A DNA stretch of 27,200 nucleotides, from positions 1 through 27,200 of the forward strand of contig JAWQRM010000182.1 in NCBI GenBank assembly GCA_033557675.1. Direction: 5' to 3'. The notes below the pieces were generated by a model, which saw nothing but the letters and a program-made list of their open reading frames with translations, was not told the DNA's origin and searched no databases. The stretch comes from Coptodactyla brooksi (lineage: Eukaryota > Arthropoda > Insecta > Coleoptera > Scarabaeidae). Made by a program: the position numbers and the translations under genes. Shown here piece after piece: positions 1 to 9,440 of the stretch (its first letter is position 1; each line of letters opens with the position of its first letter).

Positions 1-138
1 TATATATATATTAGTATTTGATAGTAAAAGAAAATTGTTGAAAAATAAGAAATATTATTAATATTATTTTTTAGAACTGCAGTTATTACTTTTATTAATT
101 TTACTTTCACCAATTTTCTATTACTATTACTATTACTA

Positions 139-265
139 TTATATATATATATATATATCTGTGTTGAAAAAAGTTGACGCCGTAGGTGGTCTCGAACTGA
201 CTCGCGCCAGGCAACAAAATATAGAGTGCCCGTCGTAAGCTACTCAGCCACAACGCTTCATGTTT
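139..265 (-). mobile_element. tRNA-derived SINE-like element
   Basis: Read on the minus strand, there is a Pol III-type A box (TGGCTGAGTAGC, plus-strand 239-250) followed about 40 nt later by a B box-like AGTTCGAGACC (plus-strand 188-198). The sequence then passes into a T-rich stretch and ends in a (TA)n tract at 139-158, a common kind of SINE tail. The arms around the T-loop do not pair as in a real tRNA, so this is not a functional tRNA gene. The internal promoter layout is seen directly; the SINE identity is inferred, and copy number would settle it. Confidence 0.6.
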
Positions 266-1430
266 ACTGAAAGCTATCAAAGATACTTACCAGAGAGCTA
301 GTCGAATGCTCAACTTTGCATGCAAATTTCTCAAAAACGAAGGCCCATTCACCCAAACCCTTTTACACTTTTTGTACCTTCGACCTCCCCTATCGAATGA
401 AATATAACTCATTCAAATCTGTAGTTCGCAGTTGGCGGCATCTGCTTGTCAGTCACATATTTTATTTATTTATATTCTCTTTTGTTTATATTCCTGACTG
501 TTATTCCTTTGAATCAAGCTTCGGTTTGGGTTTTCTTTTGGTTCTTCTGTAAAGGTTGGTATTATTTAGTGGGGAACTTCTGAGCATCCTCTTGCCCTGT
601 GACTTTCGTAGTGGTAAGGCAGTCAAAGCATGTGTTCCGAATTTTTATGGCTTGGTTGCTTCCTGGCAAAACTGCTGTGTTTGGTTTGTGAACATCTTTC
701 ATATAATTAAACTAATAAAATTGGAACTTTATTGTTTTAGATTGTTTCGTCATTTTTGGATAGGGGTGACCTCACATTTAATCCTGATCGAAATCATTTT
801 AATTCCGTCAATTCTGAAACCGTTTAAGATCTCCAGGTGAGTTTCCTCTCTATTTTGTGTCCTTTGTTGGGTTGGTAGGCGTATTTTTGGAGTTAAGGGT
901 TATTTTTAAGTTTTCTTTTGTAAAATTAGTTTATGACTACATTAGTGTTTCACACTTTCTTTTAACGTCACTTTTTGATATTTTTAACCTTTTTTTCTTT
1001 TGATAATTCTTAACCGTTAGGTTTTGTAAAAGATTAACAACGAATTAATTGTCTAATTTTGGACATTGCCTGCATGAACTTTTACGAGTTCATTGAGATG
1101 TTTTGTATACAAATATCTGTACTATTTACATTCATTTGAACACTTGTGAACACAATTCGTGATCTTATTATTTTAATGAAAATTAATTTATAGAATATTG
1201 ACTGTAATGAATACTTAGTGATATCGCAGATTGACTTTTCTTTTTATTTGATATTTTATTTTGCTGCGACTGCATTATATATTTATTTCTCGCAATGTAT
1301 GAACTAGTTTCCTTTAAATTATAGCTTTTTCTTTGTATCCATATTGCATTTCGAATTTTGGCAATTATGTAGAACAATTATGTGTAATTTGGTAGAACTT
1401 CCCGAGTAGATTTTTTTAGAAAATTCGTGG
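266..1430. other. AT-rich non-coding stretch, nothing identified
   Basis: Short open frames of 60-95 codons occur on both strands (for example 316-552 and 556-840, plus). Their translations are rich in F, L, I and Y, as expected from T-rich DNA, and show no recognisable domain. I see no element termini, splice-site pattern or tandem structure that I can support. Confidence 0.5.
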
Positions 1431-1434
1431 CGCC

Positions 1435-1573
1435 CTTAGTTTACGGAACCCTCCCTTCTCCACTGCGGCGGAGCGGCCTGAGGAATTCCATTGAAGTTCA
1501 CGTTTGGAAGATTGGATTAGAAAGTAAGTTAATTCTTGTGGTTTGTATTTTGGTGGAGGCGCCGTAAACCAAG
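1435..1573. repeat. inverted repeat with 12-bp arms
   Basis: CTTAGTTTACGG at 1435-1446 is matched in inverted orientation by CCGTAAACCAAG at 1562-1573 (11 of 12 positions). The 115-bp interior is more GC-rich than its surroundings, including a GCGGCGGAGCGGCC-like core near 1465-1478. It could be a fold-back or MITE remnant or chance; no target-site duplication was identified. Confidence 0.35.
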
Positions 1574-1649
1574 AAAGCTGCAGATGAGCTGCTTCCAAGT
1601 GTGGTGGATTGAGTGCAAGGTTAAGCCTCGATAAACACACACAATCATT

Positions 1650-1797
1650 GGTAGGTCGAGAATACAGAAAATAATCATTTAGTAGGTCGAGAATGGAGTA
1701 AACAATAAACACTAACCGTGACCCAGCGAAAGGTGCTGAGCTAGCAGCTCAGCCACCTCAATAATTAATATATAAGTGCCGTAGGTTAAGAATAGAG
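1650..1797. repeat. repeated GTAGGTCGAGAATRNAG motif around a tRNA-like block
   Basis: The motif GTAGGTCGAGAATACAG near 1651 recurs as GTAGGTCGAGAATGGAG near 1682, and as a more diverged GTAGGTTAAGAATAGAG near 1780. Between the second and third copies, the minus strand has an A box-like TGGCTGAGCTGC (plus 1744-1755) but no convincing B box. This suggests a degenerate tRNA-derived SINE fragment with internally repeated tail sequence. The repeats are seen directly; the SINE reading is inferred. Confidence 0.4.
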
Positions 1798-1949
1798 AAT
1801 TTTGTATTAATTCAGAATCCAGTAATCGAAATGCAGTTGTAAATATCAAGTAGTTTGACTAATTCCTCAATTGAGAGCAATAATGTTTTCTGGGCAGAAT
1901 TCAGCAGAAAAACGACCACTTCTAAAGCCCTTGTCGTTCTCAGCGGGGC

Positions 1950-2300
1950 AGTTTATTTCTGTGTGCTGAAGTTCGGCATCTGAGATGCAATTTCCCCGAC
2001 AGATCGGCAGTCCAATTCGTTTTTTTAATCATTTTCCGTGCTGACTTCAGGCCCGGCTGCGGTCGATTAATTCCAGCTTTTTGCACCAACTTGGCGCACA
2101 AAGACCGTGAAATTACAAGGGAGGTCTGAAGGGAAAAAGCTGAAGGGCACTCGATTTAATTGTTTCGTAATTAAACGTGACGACTTGATCAACTTAAGTT
2201 GCGACAATTTAAATAAGAGGTGGCCGCGAAAATGAGAAACCACAGAAAACAAGATTAGAATTGTCATGGGAAAGGAGCCAAAGACTTTAACTTCGGTAAG
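1950..2300. promoter_or_regulatory. single-copy, relatively GC-rich block with homeodomain cores (candidate cis-regulatory)
   Basis: This stretch is more complex and less AT-biased than its neighbours. It contains GATTAATTCC and CGTAATTAAACGTGACG, which carry TAAT-type homeodomain cores, plus GGCCCGGCTGCGG and GGTGGCCGCG. I do not see it repeated elsewhere in the window. Insect enhancers often look like this, but the call rests only on composition and short motifs. Confidence 0.25.
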
Positions 2301-2651
2301 CATAGCCAGTAGTTTTGTTAATGTAACAATGTTTTAACTGTACTTCATGAATTCTGTGAAATATACTTATGTACAGTGCATAATCACATTGTTCTTTACA
2401 TCATTTTATAATATCTCCTTATTCTGTCAAGTCTTAAGCCTTTTGCAATCAATTCAAAACTTCCCAAATGTTACAAACGAATTCCCGAAATCGAATTGAA
2501 AGGATTATCCAGTAAGTTGTTTGTAAAGTCTAATCCGATCTGAAAGTTTGGATTTATCGAACAATTTAGGCAGATTAGGCGAGATAAATTTGCACACAGA
2601 CGAGATCATGAAGTGTGGCAATTTGTATTCCTTAAGTGTTAACAATTGATG

Positions 2652-2900
2652 AACATTGCATATGTGTAGCTGTTGTTATTTATTTCGATTGTTAAAACTC
2701 ATGACTAGAATAGGATTTCTAGCAAAGCCATGAGCCTCCTTGGCTTGCAGCGCTATGTCAGCTGTAATAATTGCTATAATGTACTATATATTATTTAATG
2801 ATTTAATTTTAAATATCACTTTCTTCTCACCTAGTATATTCTAAAATAGTTTCAAATTATGAAGAATTCGATGTACTGCAACTTTTATTTGAAACATTAA
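2652..2900 (+). repeat. dispersed repeat, copy 1 (blocks A and C)
   Basis: Block A (2652-2785) includes AGCAAAGCCATGAGCCTCC and GCAGCGCTATGTCAGCTG and returns almost unchanged at 3205-3337. Block C (2835-2900) includes TCAAATTATGAAGAATTCG and returns at 3582-3645 and, more diverged, near 4370-4400. Order and orientation are preserved in the second copy, so this is a segmental or tandem duplication with later insertions, not two independent insertions. Confidence 0.75.
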
Positions 2901-3204
2901 AAATTATAAAGTTTTGGATATGATGAAGTTGAAATCTACACGTTCAAAACCTTTGAAAACATTACTGGACCTTTTTTGTTCTGTTCAGGTTCTACCAGCT
3001 TTTAAAACAGACAATCCACACATCCGTAATTTAATCATTAACTAACAAACACCACTTTGTATCCATTTTTGTATCCATTATAAAATGGAAGGGATTAATC
3101 ATCATGTAGCCGTCCTTTAATTTTTCATCTTCTGATCTGCCTTCTGCTTTTCTCCTCCAGTTTTCTGCACCAGCTTTCCTAAAACCATCCTTTCCCTTCC
3201 TTTC

Positions 3205-3645
3205 AACATTGCATATGTATTGCTGTTATCATCCATTTCGATTGTTAGCTCATGACTAGAAGAGGATCTCTAGCAAAGCCATGAGCCTCCTTGGCTTGCA
3301 GCGCTATGTCAGCTGTAATACAATTGCTATAATGTAATATAATAATATGCAATTGCAGTATTTTTCTTTTATTGCTGTACTGTTTTTTTGATGGTCTGAG
3401 TAATTTATATTAACTTGATTATATTATTATTAACTTGATATTTTTCAATAGAAAAGCCCAATAATTTAATTTTAAATATCATTTTCTTGTAAAAACTTAA
3501 AAAATGTTTATATGATGTTTAAAAAATGTTCTATTTATGAATCTGAAGTTGGGTAGTTTTTAGAGTAAATCAAACACCTTCTATATTCTAAAATAGTTTC
3601 AAATTACGAAGAATTCGATGTACTGCATCTTTTATTTCAAACATT
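3205..3645 (+). repeat. dispersed repeat, copy 2 (blocks A' and C')
   Basis: This is the second copy of the block starting at 2652, offset by about 553 bp for block A and about 747 bp for block C. The roughly 200 bp of extra sequence lies between the two blocks in this copy. Block A' keeps GCAGCGCTATGTCAGCTG exactly. It contains no coding potential. Confidence 0.75.
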
Positions 3646-4410
3646 TCTCTTTCAAACAAGAACAGTAACTACTAAAAAAATTCCATTTGTACCTGTCGTC
3701 TTTTTTCAACAATGTCTAGGAACGCCCAAAACTTAATTAAAGTGGCTCTTAAATCTTAGAAGGACTTCAAAGATATAATAATATATAGGGTGTTTTACTT
3801 AAAAATCTGAAATTGGGTAGTTTTTAGAATAAGCCTTTAGAATAACGCTGTGTACTCAAAAATAGCTTCAAATTGTGAAACATTTTCTAAATTTTAAATT
3901 TTTTTTCTAAAAAGAACGATAACAGTTCTAAGAAAAATTTTGCATTTACGTGTCATTTTTTTTCAAAAATACGAAATAACGCCCAAATGATACAATTTGG
4001 AGCTAATGTATAATAATTAAAGTGATCCTTAAATCTTAGAAGAACTTAAAAATGTAATAATATACAGAGTGTTCCATTTAAAAATCTGAATAATTATAAG
4101 ATTGAATAATTTTTAGAATAAACCGAATACCCTGTATACTTGAAAGTAGTTTCAAATTATAAAGTGTTCGATTTGATAACAATTCTAAGAAAAATTAATT
4201 AAAATTAAGATTATTGCATTGACATCTGTCATTTTTTTCAAATATACGAAATAATGCCCAAATGGTACAATTTCGAGCTAATGTATAGTAATTAAAGTGG
4301 CCCTTAAATATTTTAAGGTCTTCAAAAATGCAATAATGTACAGGGTGTTCTATTTAAAAATCTAATATTCGAAAATAGTTTCAAATTATGAAGAGTTTGA
4401 TGTCAATAAC
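3537..4410 (+). repeat. degenerate tandem repeat, unit about 275 bp, three units plus a partial fourth
   Basis: Unit junctions are marked by TATAGGGTGTTTTACTTAAA (about 3783), TACAGAGTGTTCCATTTAAA (about 4063) and TACAGGGTGTTCTATTTAAA (about 4336). Inside each unit the same landmarks recur in order: a 'gtagtttttagaataa' stretch, a TTCAAATTAT-type stretch, ACGAAATAACGCCCAAATG, and AATTAAAGTGGCCCTTAAAT followed by CTTAGAAG. Spacing is 270-280 bp. An inverted partial copy lies at 4876-4948. The CAGGGTGT junction motif is frequent in insect repeats, but I cannot name the family. Confidence 0.7.
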
Positions 4411-4562
4411 CGAATTTAAGCACGAAAAGCTTGTACTAGCCTTATAGTTTTTTACTAATAGTTTTATCTAGATTATAAAAATATATTTAGTTACAGAAAG
4501 TTGTAAAAAAAATAAAAAAAATATTTAGGTTAAGTACCTCAACCATATCTACAATATTTACG
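4403..4562 (+). repeat. left arm of a long inverted repeat
   Basis: The sequence from CAATAACCGAATTTAAGCAC through GTTAAGTACCTCAACCATAT is found inverted and diverged at 7795-8020. Matching landmarks include the GGTACCTCAACC-like core, the poly(T/A) tract and the CTTATAGTTT stretch. The right arm carries about 55-60 bp of extra sequence. Together the arms enclose 3.2 kb. Confidence 0.65.
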
Positions 4563-4687
4563 AAACCTTTAGTGTGACCAGATTATATAATAAATAGCTT
4601 ATACGTTAAATGTTGTTCAAAATAGCATAGATAGGTTACAAGTAGCCTAATTCGTCAAGATCCATCAAAATCTCGACATCCCTGTGT

Positions 4688-4871
4688 ACCTCAAGAATTT
4701 CGCCAAACTTTTCCTTGTTCAGCATCTTTAAAAAATAACAATATTATAACTTTCCACGCAGAAATTTCATGCTAAGGATATAGAGAATTCTGAAGATCAC
4801 TAAGAAGTTTCTCGTCCAGAGAATTGTAAAACATTCTCCAGTTATTTATTCCCAATCAATCCATCTTTATC
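4688..4871 (+). repeat. 184-bp direct repeat, copy 1
   Basis: This block begins TACCTCAAGAATTTCGCC and ends in CCCAATCAATCCATCTTTAT. It recurs at 5490-5674 at roughly 85-90% identity by eye, including AGAAATTTCATGCTAAGG and GTCCAGAGAATTGTAA. More diverged partial copies appear near 5900-5985 and 7560-7650. No coding frame is evident. Confidence 0.75.
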
Positions 4872-4875
4872 TCAA

Positions 4876-4948
4876 GGCTGATTCTAAAAACTACCCAACT
4901 TCAGATTTTTATTGGAAACACCCTGTATATTATGATATTTTTAAGCAA
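4876..4948 (-). repeat. inverted partial copy of the ~275-bp tandem unit
   Basis: The reverse complement reads ATACAGGGTGTTTCC followed by AAAATCTGAAGTTGGGTAG and TTTTTAGAATC. These are the same landmarks, in the same order, as the unit junctions at 3783 and 4063. Orientation is opposite to the main array. Confidence 0.65.
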
Positions 4949-5489
4949 CATTACAATTTTCCACGAATAAATTTCGTTTTACACGTATATAATATTAAGT
5001 TGACCAGACAGATACTTCAGGAGAACACAAGAACACTTTCAGATGATTAATTTATAAGCAAATTACTTAATTTTAAAGATTTTTAAAATATTCGTGAAAA
5101 TCAGTAGCTGTATTGGGTTCATTCTGCAAGGTCCCTTTCATTCCCATTTATTTCTTTTTAATTTCTTCGAAAGGAGTCAAGCTTCACATAGATATTTCGT
5201 ATTAACTTCTTCAGATTCGTTGGGAAGCAACAACGTCAAATAAGTGTGTCTTGTTAATTTTAACTATTTTTTAAATTACTGTAAAAACAGCTATATTCTC
5301 GTTTTTTAAAAGTTTCTTTGAAAAGTAACAACATTCTCGCCTAAGAAGTAATAAAATTCCTGCTTATGCTTCAAATGATTCCAAACAGATCTTTATACAT
5401 TTTAAGGACTTTTAATTATCTATAATGACCATTGATTGTATTGGATCCATTCTGCAAGGCATTCCTCCCTGGTTCCATAAGAATAAGAT

Positions 5490-5674
5490 TACCTCCAGAA
5501 TTTCGCCCATTTTTCACTTCATCAGTATCTCTAAAAAATGACAATATTATACATTTCCACACAGAAATTTCATGCTAAGGGTATAGAAAATTCTGAAGAC
5601 CACTAAGAAGTTTTTCGTCCAGAGAATTGTAAGACATTCTCCAGTTATTTATTCCCAATCAATCCATCATTATC
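5490..5674 (+). repeat. 184-bp direct repeat, copy 2
   Basis: This is the second copy of the block at 4688-4871, offset by 802 bp. It shares GTCCAGAGAATTGTAAGACA and TTATTTATTCCCAATCAATC with copy 1. It is preceded by a GTATTGGATCCATTCTGCAAG phrase that is itself repeated in diverged form near 5113, 5860 and 7510. That points to a longer ancestral unit of roughly 330-420 bp. Confidence 0.75.
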
Positions 5675-6119
5675 GAATTTATTCTATAAAACTGTTTGCT
5701 TCTTCCTGGTCTCCTAAACTTAACATAAACTGAACAATTTCGGAAATTTCTCATTTTTTATATTTTCCTTGAAAAGTAACAACATTCCCAAAACTTTCAA
5801 ATGACTAAAATAGAATTTTTGTATATTTTTAAAGACTTATCCATACGGATCATTGATTATATTGTGTTCATTCTGTAAGACATTTCTTTCTTTCTGTAAG
5901 ACATTAAAAATAACAATATTAATTTTATGTTAAGAGTATAAAATATTCTGAAGACTTGTCTAGAGAAATTAAAACATTCTGCAACTAGTTGATGTGTACA
6001 TCTCACATAACTTTCTCTTACCTTGACCCCATTTCAATTATAATCACGATTCCTTAATGTCTTTTAGCGAACTTGACAAATCTGAATCTGTTTAGTTTGT
6101 TGAAAAAGTTCCCAAAAAC

Positions 6120-6620
6120 TTCAGAACTCGAATTGTAGGCGATTCGTCATCCCTATAAAAAGGACACGGTTGAGACAAATTAATGCTTTTTCGAAAGAAC
6201 CTATCGATAGGATATTAATCGTTTTGAGAAACTTTCTTGGAGGAACGAATGTTTCGTTTAAATAATTTCCGATAGATGAATAACACGCCTGGTTGTTTAC
6301 GCCGGGGTGGATTCTGTATGGAAATAATATTTCGTAAAAGCAACTTTCACGGAGTCTATCGATCGCAAGGTCCTATCGATGGAAGGTTGGAAAATAATAG
6401 TCCCCTCTAAGTTCAATTCCAGTTATGCCAATTTCAGGACGTCAAGATGCCATTATTTTCCCCTTTTACGACACTATCATCTTTCAGAAAAGTTTCCAAT
6501 CGTGTGAGGCTCGTGGAATTGAAATTGTTATTCGTTTTCGAACGATATGATAGACGAAAAGTCTTCTTATTTATGCTTTAGTTCATCCTTCGTCGCGAAT
6601 CCCATGGGACTTACGTATTT
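6120..6620. promoter_or_regulatory. unique block with clustered TATCGAT / CGATA sites
   Basis: TATCGATA at 6202-6209 is a perfect match to the DRE site bound by DREF in Drosophila. TATCGATC (6357-6364) and TATCGATG (6374-6381) follow, and further CGATA cores lie at 6270 and 6543. CGATA is also the core of the BEAF-32 insulator site. The surrounding sequence is less AT-biased than average and not repeated in the window. Boundary or core-promoter activity is inferred from the motifs only. Confidence 0.35.
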
Positions 6621-7794
6621 ATAATTTAAATATCGAAATATTTCAAGTTTATCTTTCCCTAGCTTTAAATTATCCAATTTTCCTAGTTTACACTTTCCAG
6701 TATTTACAATTCTAAATTAACTCTAGTTTCATTTTTCTTGGGATACAGTTTATTCCTTCATAATTTCGTCTTGAATGTTTTTAAGCGAAAACTTCAACAT
6801 AATGTACAGAGTAAAGGTTAAAAATGTATAAATTTACAGAATCCGAAATATAATGTTAAGGACTTCAGTGTTTTATACTAAATCCTTGTTCTGCTGATAA
6901 AATTAGGTAACAAACTTTTAAAGGGCTTAGCAGAAGGGCGCAAACAGACCTAATACAAAAAAAAATTCAGACAATGGTCATGTAGAGATCGGAGTTTAAA
7001 TCCTCTTTCGAACAAAGCCCCAAACATTTCGGTCTGGTGCATTCCCCAGAGATTTCAGTTCAATCCGACGAAGTACTAATTCCACTCAGCATTACGCTTG
7101 TTTTAACTTGCTGCTCTATTTACGTCAGAACTTAATAGGTAATATGTTTATTAGTATTATAATAAATGTTTTATTAATTTTACTCTTCGCCAAGATCAAC
7201 TACAAGTTAGATTAAATTAGGAAGTTTCATTTGACGGTGACTGCGGTTTAGTAGAACCCTGGCAAATCTCAGAGGGCGCTTTAGCCAGGAGCGCAGAGGG
7301 CAGCACGCTCGATTTCGTAAGCATTCATTCGCAGCCGTTTCCGCTTCTGCAGAGGTGCCAAGCCATCACGAGTTGAGAGCTGAAGACGTATACCGGATTT
7401 AAATTGGTTAAAATTGAGCGAGATATTAAACTTTGCAGTATAACCCATAAAAATCATTGGTGGAGTGCATCTTAAAGATTGTTTGAAAGCAACAAGATTA
7501 TAAATTCAATAGATCTGTTCTGTAAGGCATTTCTCTCTAATCCCTTGATTAATTGATAATTTAGATAATAACACCATCATACATTTTTACATTTAAATTT
7601 TGGATTAAGGATGCAGAATCTTCAAAAGATCAGCAAGAAACTTGTAAGTGGTTAATTTCCAAGCAAAGGCCCTTCAATTTTAAAGATTATTTTGTACTTC
7701 CATGAAGATTATTGATTATTAGGTTCATTTTAGATATTTTTTACCTTCTTTTAAGAGAAAGTATTGTAAAAATTATAAAAGTATTAAAGTTTAT
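6621..7794. other. interior of the inverted-arm composite: AT-rich, with diverged repeat scraps
   Basis: No coding region is supported. A GC-richer patch at 7255-7385 (GGGCGCTTTAGCCAGGAGCG and GCAGCCGTTTCCGCTTCTGC) stands out from its surroundings. From about 7505 to 7725 there are diverged copies of phrases seen at 5110-5980, such as TTCTGTAAGGCATTTCTCTC. Confidence 0.4.
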
Positions 7795-8020
7795 CGTAAA
7801 AATGTTACATATGGTTGAGGTACTTATCCTAAAAATTTTTGATTTTTTTTTTACTTTTTGTAACAAAATATTTTGTAACATTTTTGTAATCTACATAAAA
7901 TTGTCAGTAATAAACTATAAGGACATGCTTAAAATCAACAGTTCTCGAGCTATAAGCATAATTGATAAAAATACAGTCTTATGGGGCAAGAAGGTATTTC
8001 GTTCTTAACTTCGGGTATTG
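7795..8020 (-). repeat. right arm of a long inverted repeat
   Basis: This is the inverted, diverged counterpart of 4403-4562. CATATGGTTGAGGTACTTAT at its start mirrors the left arm's inner end, and AACTTCGGGTATTG at its end mirrors CAATAACCGAATTT. An insertion of about 55-60 bp sits near 7935-7995. An ORF of 98 codons crosses this arm (7712-8008), but its composition is that of AT-rich noise. Confidence 0.65.
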
Positions 8021-8199
8021 CTCTCTTTAGAAAAAAATGTTTCAAATAAAGGTTTCATGGCATTGAACAATATGAAACCAGGGGCAAAGTAAGAGAAAGT
8101 CATGTACGATGTACATCTTCTAGTTAGTATTTAAAAGATTAAGATGTATATATATATATATGTTGTATGCAAGTCAATTAAAACAATCATAAAATATTT

Positions 8200-8945
8200 A
8201 TATCTTCATACAATTCTTTTGTTTTCCTATGGTAGGTACTTATTTCGTGTTTAAAAACCTATAAAATTCTGCTCGCAGTTCAAATACATAGGCTAATAAA
8301 TATTTTTCCTCTAGAAAGCCAAAAATTATCATTATGTAGCAATAAATAATTGTAATTGGATTCCATGTCGTTGCATAATTCTTCGAAAATTCGTGATAAA
8401 TCTCTGTTTTCAATGTAGCTAACAATTTTTATTACGTCCTCTAGTACGGTATTTAATTCTGCAGGGAGAGTACTGTCTACTAAAGCTTCTCAATGAATAA
8501 TGCAAGGTATAGAAATAATATTTGATTATTTTTGTTTTACAAATACCAAAGAATCTTTTTCAGGCCCAATTGTTGATGCAACATTATTTCTACAAATGCT
8601 TGTACAAAAATTCAATGACAACTGGAACTCTGTCTTCCTGTTTTTTTGAAAAAAGTTTCCCACGGAATAAAATATTTTCCCTGTCAACCGGTTTCTTTCT
8701 ATTTCCTTCCCTATTCTTCCTGGCAGTTCTAGACGATATAAAGCTAGGTTCATAATTAAATCTCCATTAATGAGTCGAACAAATCCTATTAATTGTGCTT
8801 TTCCATTGATATCGTTATTCTTCAACTTATGGTATCTTTGGGAAGAAGAATTCTATTTATTTCAGCTTTTGCCTCTTTGCCGAACATACCGAATGGGATA
8901 CCCTATTTCATAGGACGTAAATTGTTTTTTGTTACACAATTTTAT
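8200..8945 (-). pseudogene. hAT-superfamily transposase relic (ZBED5/SCAND3-type)
   Basis: The minus-strand translation of about 8825-8526 contains the phrase NGKAQLIGFVRLINGDLIMN, followed by LELP and a degraded TSICRNNVASTIGPEKDSLV. In intact relatives that last region reads roughly as an IC(T/A)DGA(P/A)xM-type motif before a VKQK. The next segment, in shifted frames down to about 8230, carries EALVDSTLPAELNTVL, FEELCNDMES, LLLHNDNFWLSRGK and VFELRAEFYRFLN. These match the order of the RNase H-like domain of ZBED5/SCAND3-like hAT transposases. Upstream, near 8830-8900, KEAKAEINRILLPKDTIS matches the region just N-terminal to it, with a gap between. Multiple frameshifts, stops and a deletion make it dead. 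Its terminus is probably at 9432. Confidence 0.75.
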
Positions 8946-9400
8946 TGTATTTTTCAATGTTTGTATTGCTTTACAAGTCAGCACTATTTATATCATTAAC
9001 AAATCAACATACTCTCTGTTTGCTTTTTTATGCCCATATACAACACTACCTTTATGTGTTATGGAAAAGCTTGATGTACCCCTGTTCATTTAAAACCAAA
9101 ATTTGAGTAATCTTCATTACTCAAATTATGCTTACTTGTATGAATTTTCGATATTACTTCGGCTCAGATTCATCGGTGCTGGTATTTTTCATATTAACAA
9201 AAAAGATTTTTTTTTGTAGAATTTTCAATTTTTATATACATTTAAATTATCTTAAGAAATAACTATAAATTATTCAATTCACAACACAAACACAGTTGAA
9301 GACGAGAATATTAATACGATACATATAATTCTGTATTCGAATATGTCAATTGAAAATGACGCTATTTTTTAGAATTTCGCGGCATACTTGGCAGTTTTAC
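8946..9400. other. probable 5' non-coding part of the hAT relic
   Basis: AT-rich sequence between the readable transposase remnant and the putative terminal repeat at 9401-9432. I cannot identify coding content. ATTTGAGTAATCTTCATTAC at 9100-9119 contains ATTTGAGTAATC, which is followed by its inverted form TTACTCAAAT, a short hairpin. The assignment to the hAT element rests on position alone. Confidence 0.35.
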
Positions 9401-9432
9401 GGCATACCGTTTGAGAAAAACTGCATTCACTG
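9401..9432 (-). mobile_element. putative hAT terminal inverted repeat (right-hand terminus on this strand)
   Basis: Read on the minus strand from 9432, the sequence starts CAGTGAATGCAGTTTTTCTC and continues AAACGGTATGCCG. This resembles Charlie/ZBED-type hAT ends, which begin CAGTG or CAGNG and continue through a TTCTCAAA-like block to GC-rich GCCGCG-like sequence; here GCCGCG occurs at about 9377-9382. The orientation agrees with the minus-strand transposase relic. An 8-bp duplication (AGCTAAGC at 9433-9440 on one side) was not found exactly at the other end. Confidence 0.5.
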
Positions 9433-9440
9433 AGCTAAGC

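Noticed and set aside
188..260. A functional tRNA gene
   Set aside because: A and B boxes are present, but the T-stem and acceptor stem do not pair, so only a SINE-like relic is supported.
5500..5530. Another CTGATGA followed by GAAA on the minus strand
   Set aside because: The intervening sequence does not form a helix II, and the sister copy near 4705 lacks CTGATGA, so it is probably chance.
7712..8008. 98-codon plus-strand ORF
   Set aside because: It crosses the right inverted arm, which is a non-coding repeat. The I/K/F/L-rich content is expected from AT-rich DNA.
8522..8999. Plus-strand ORFs of 77 and 68 codons
   Set aside because: They are antisense shadows of the minus-strand hAT transposase relic and have no domain of their own.
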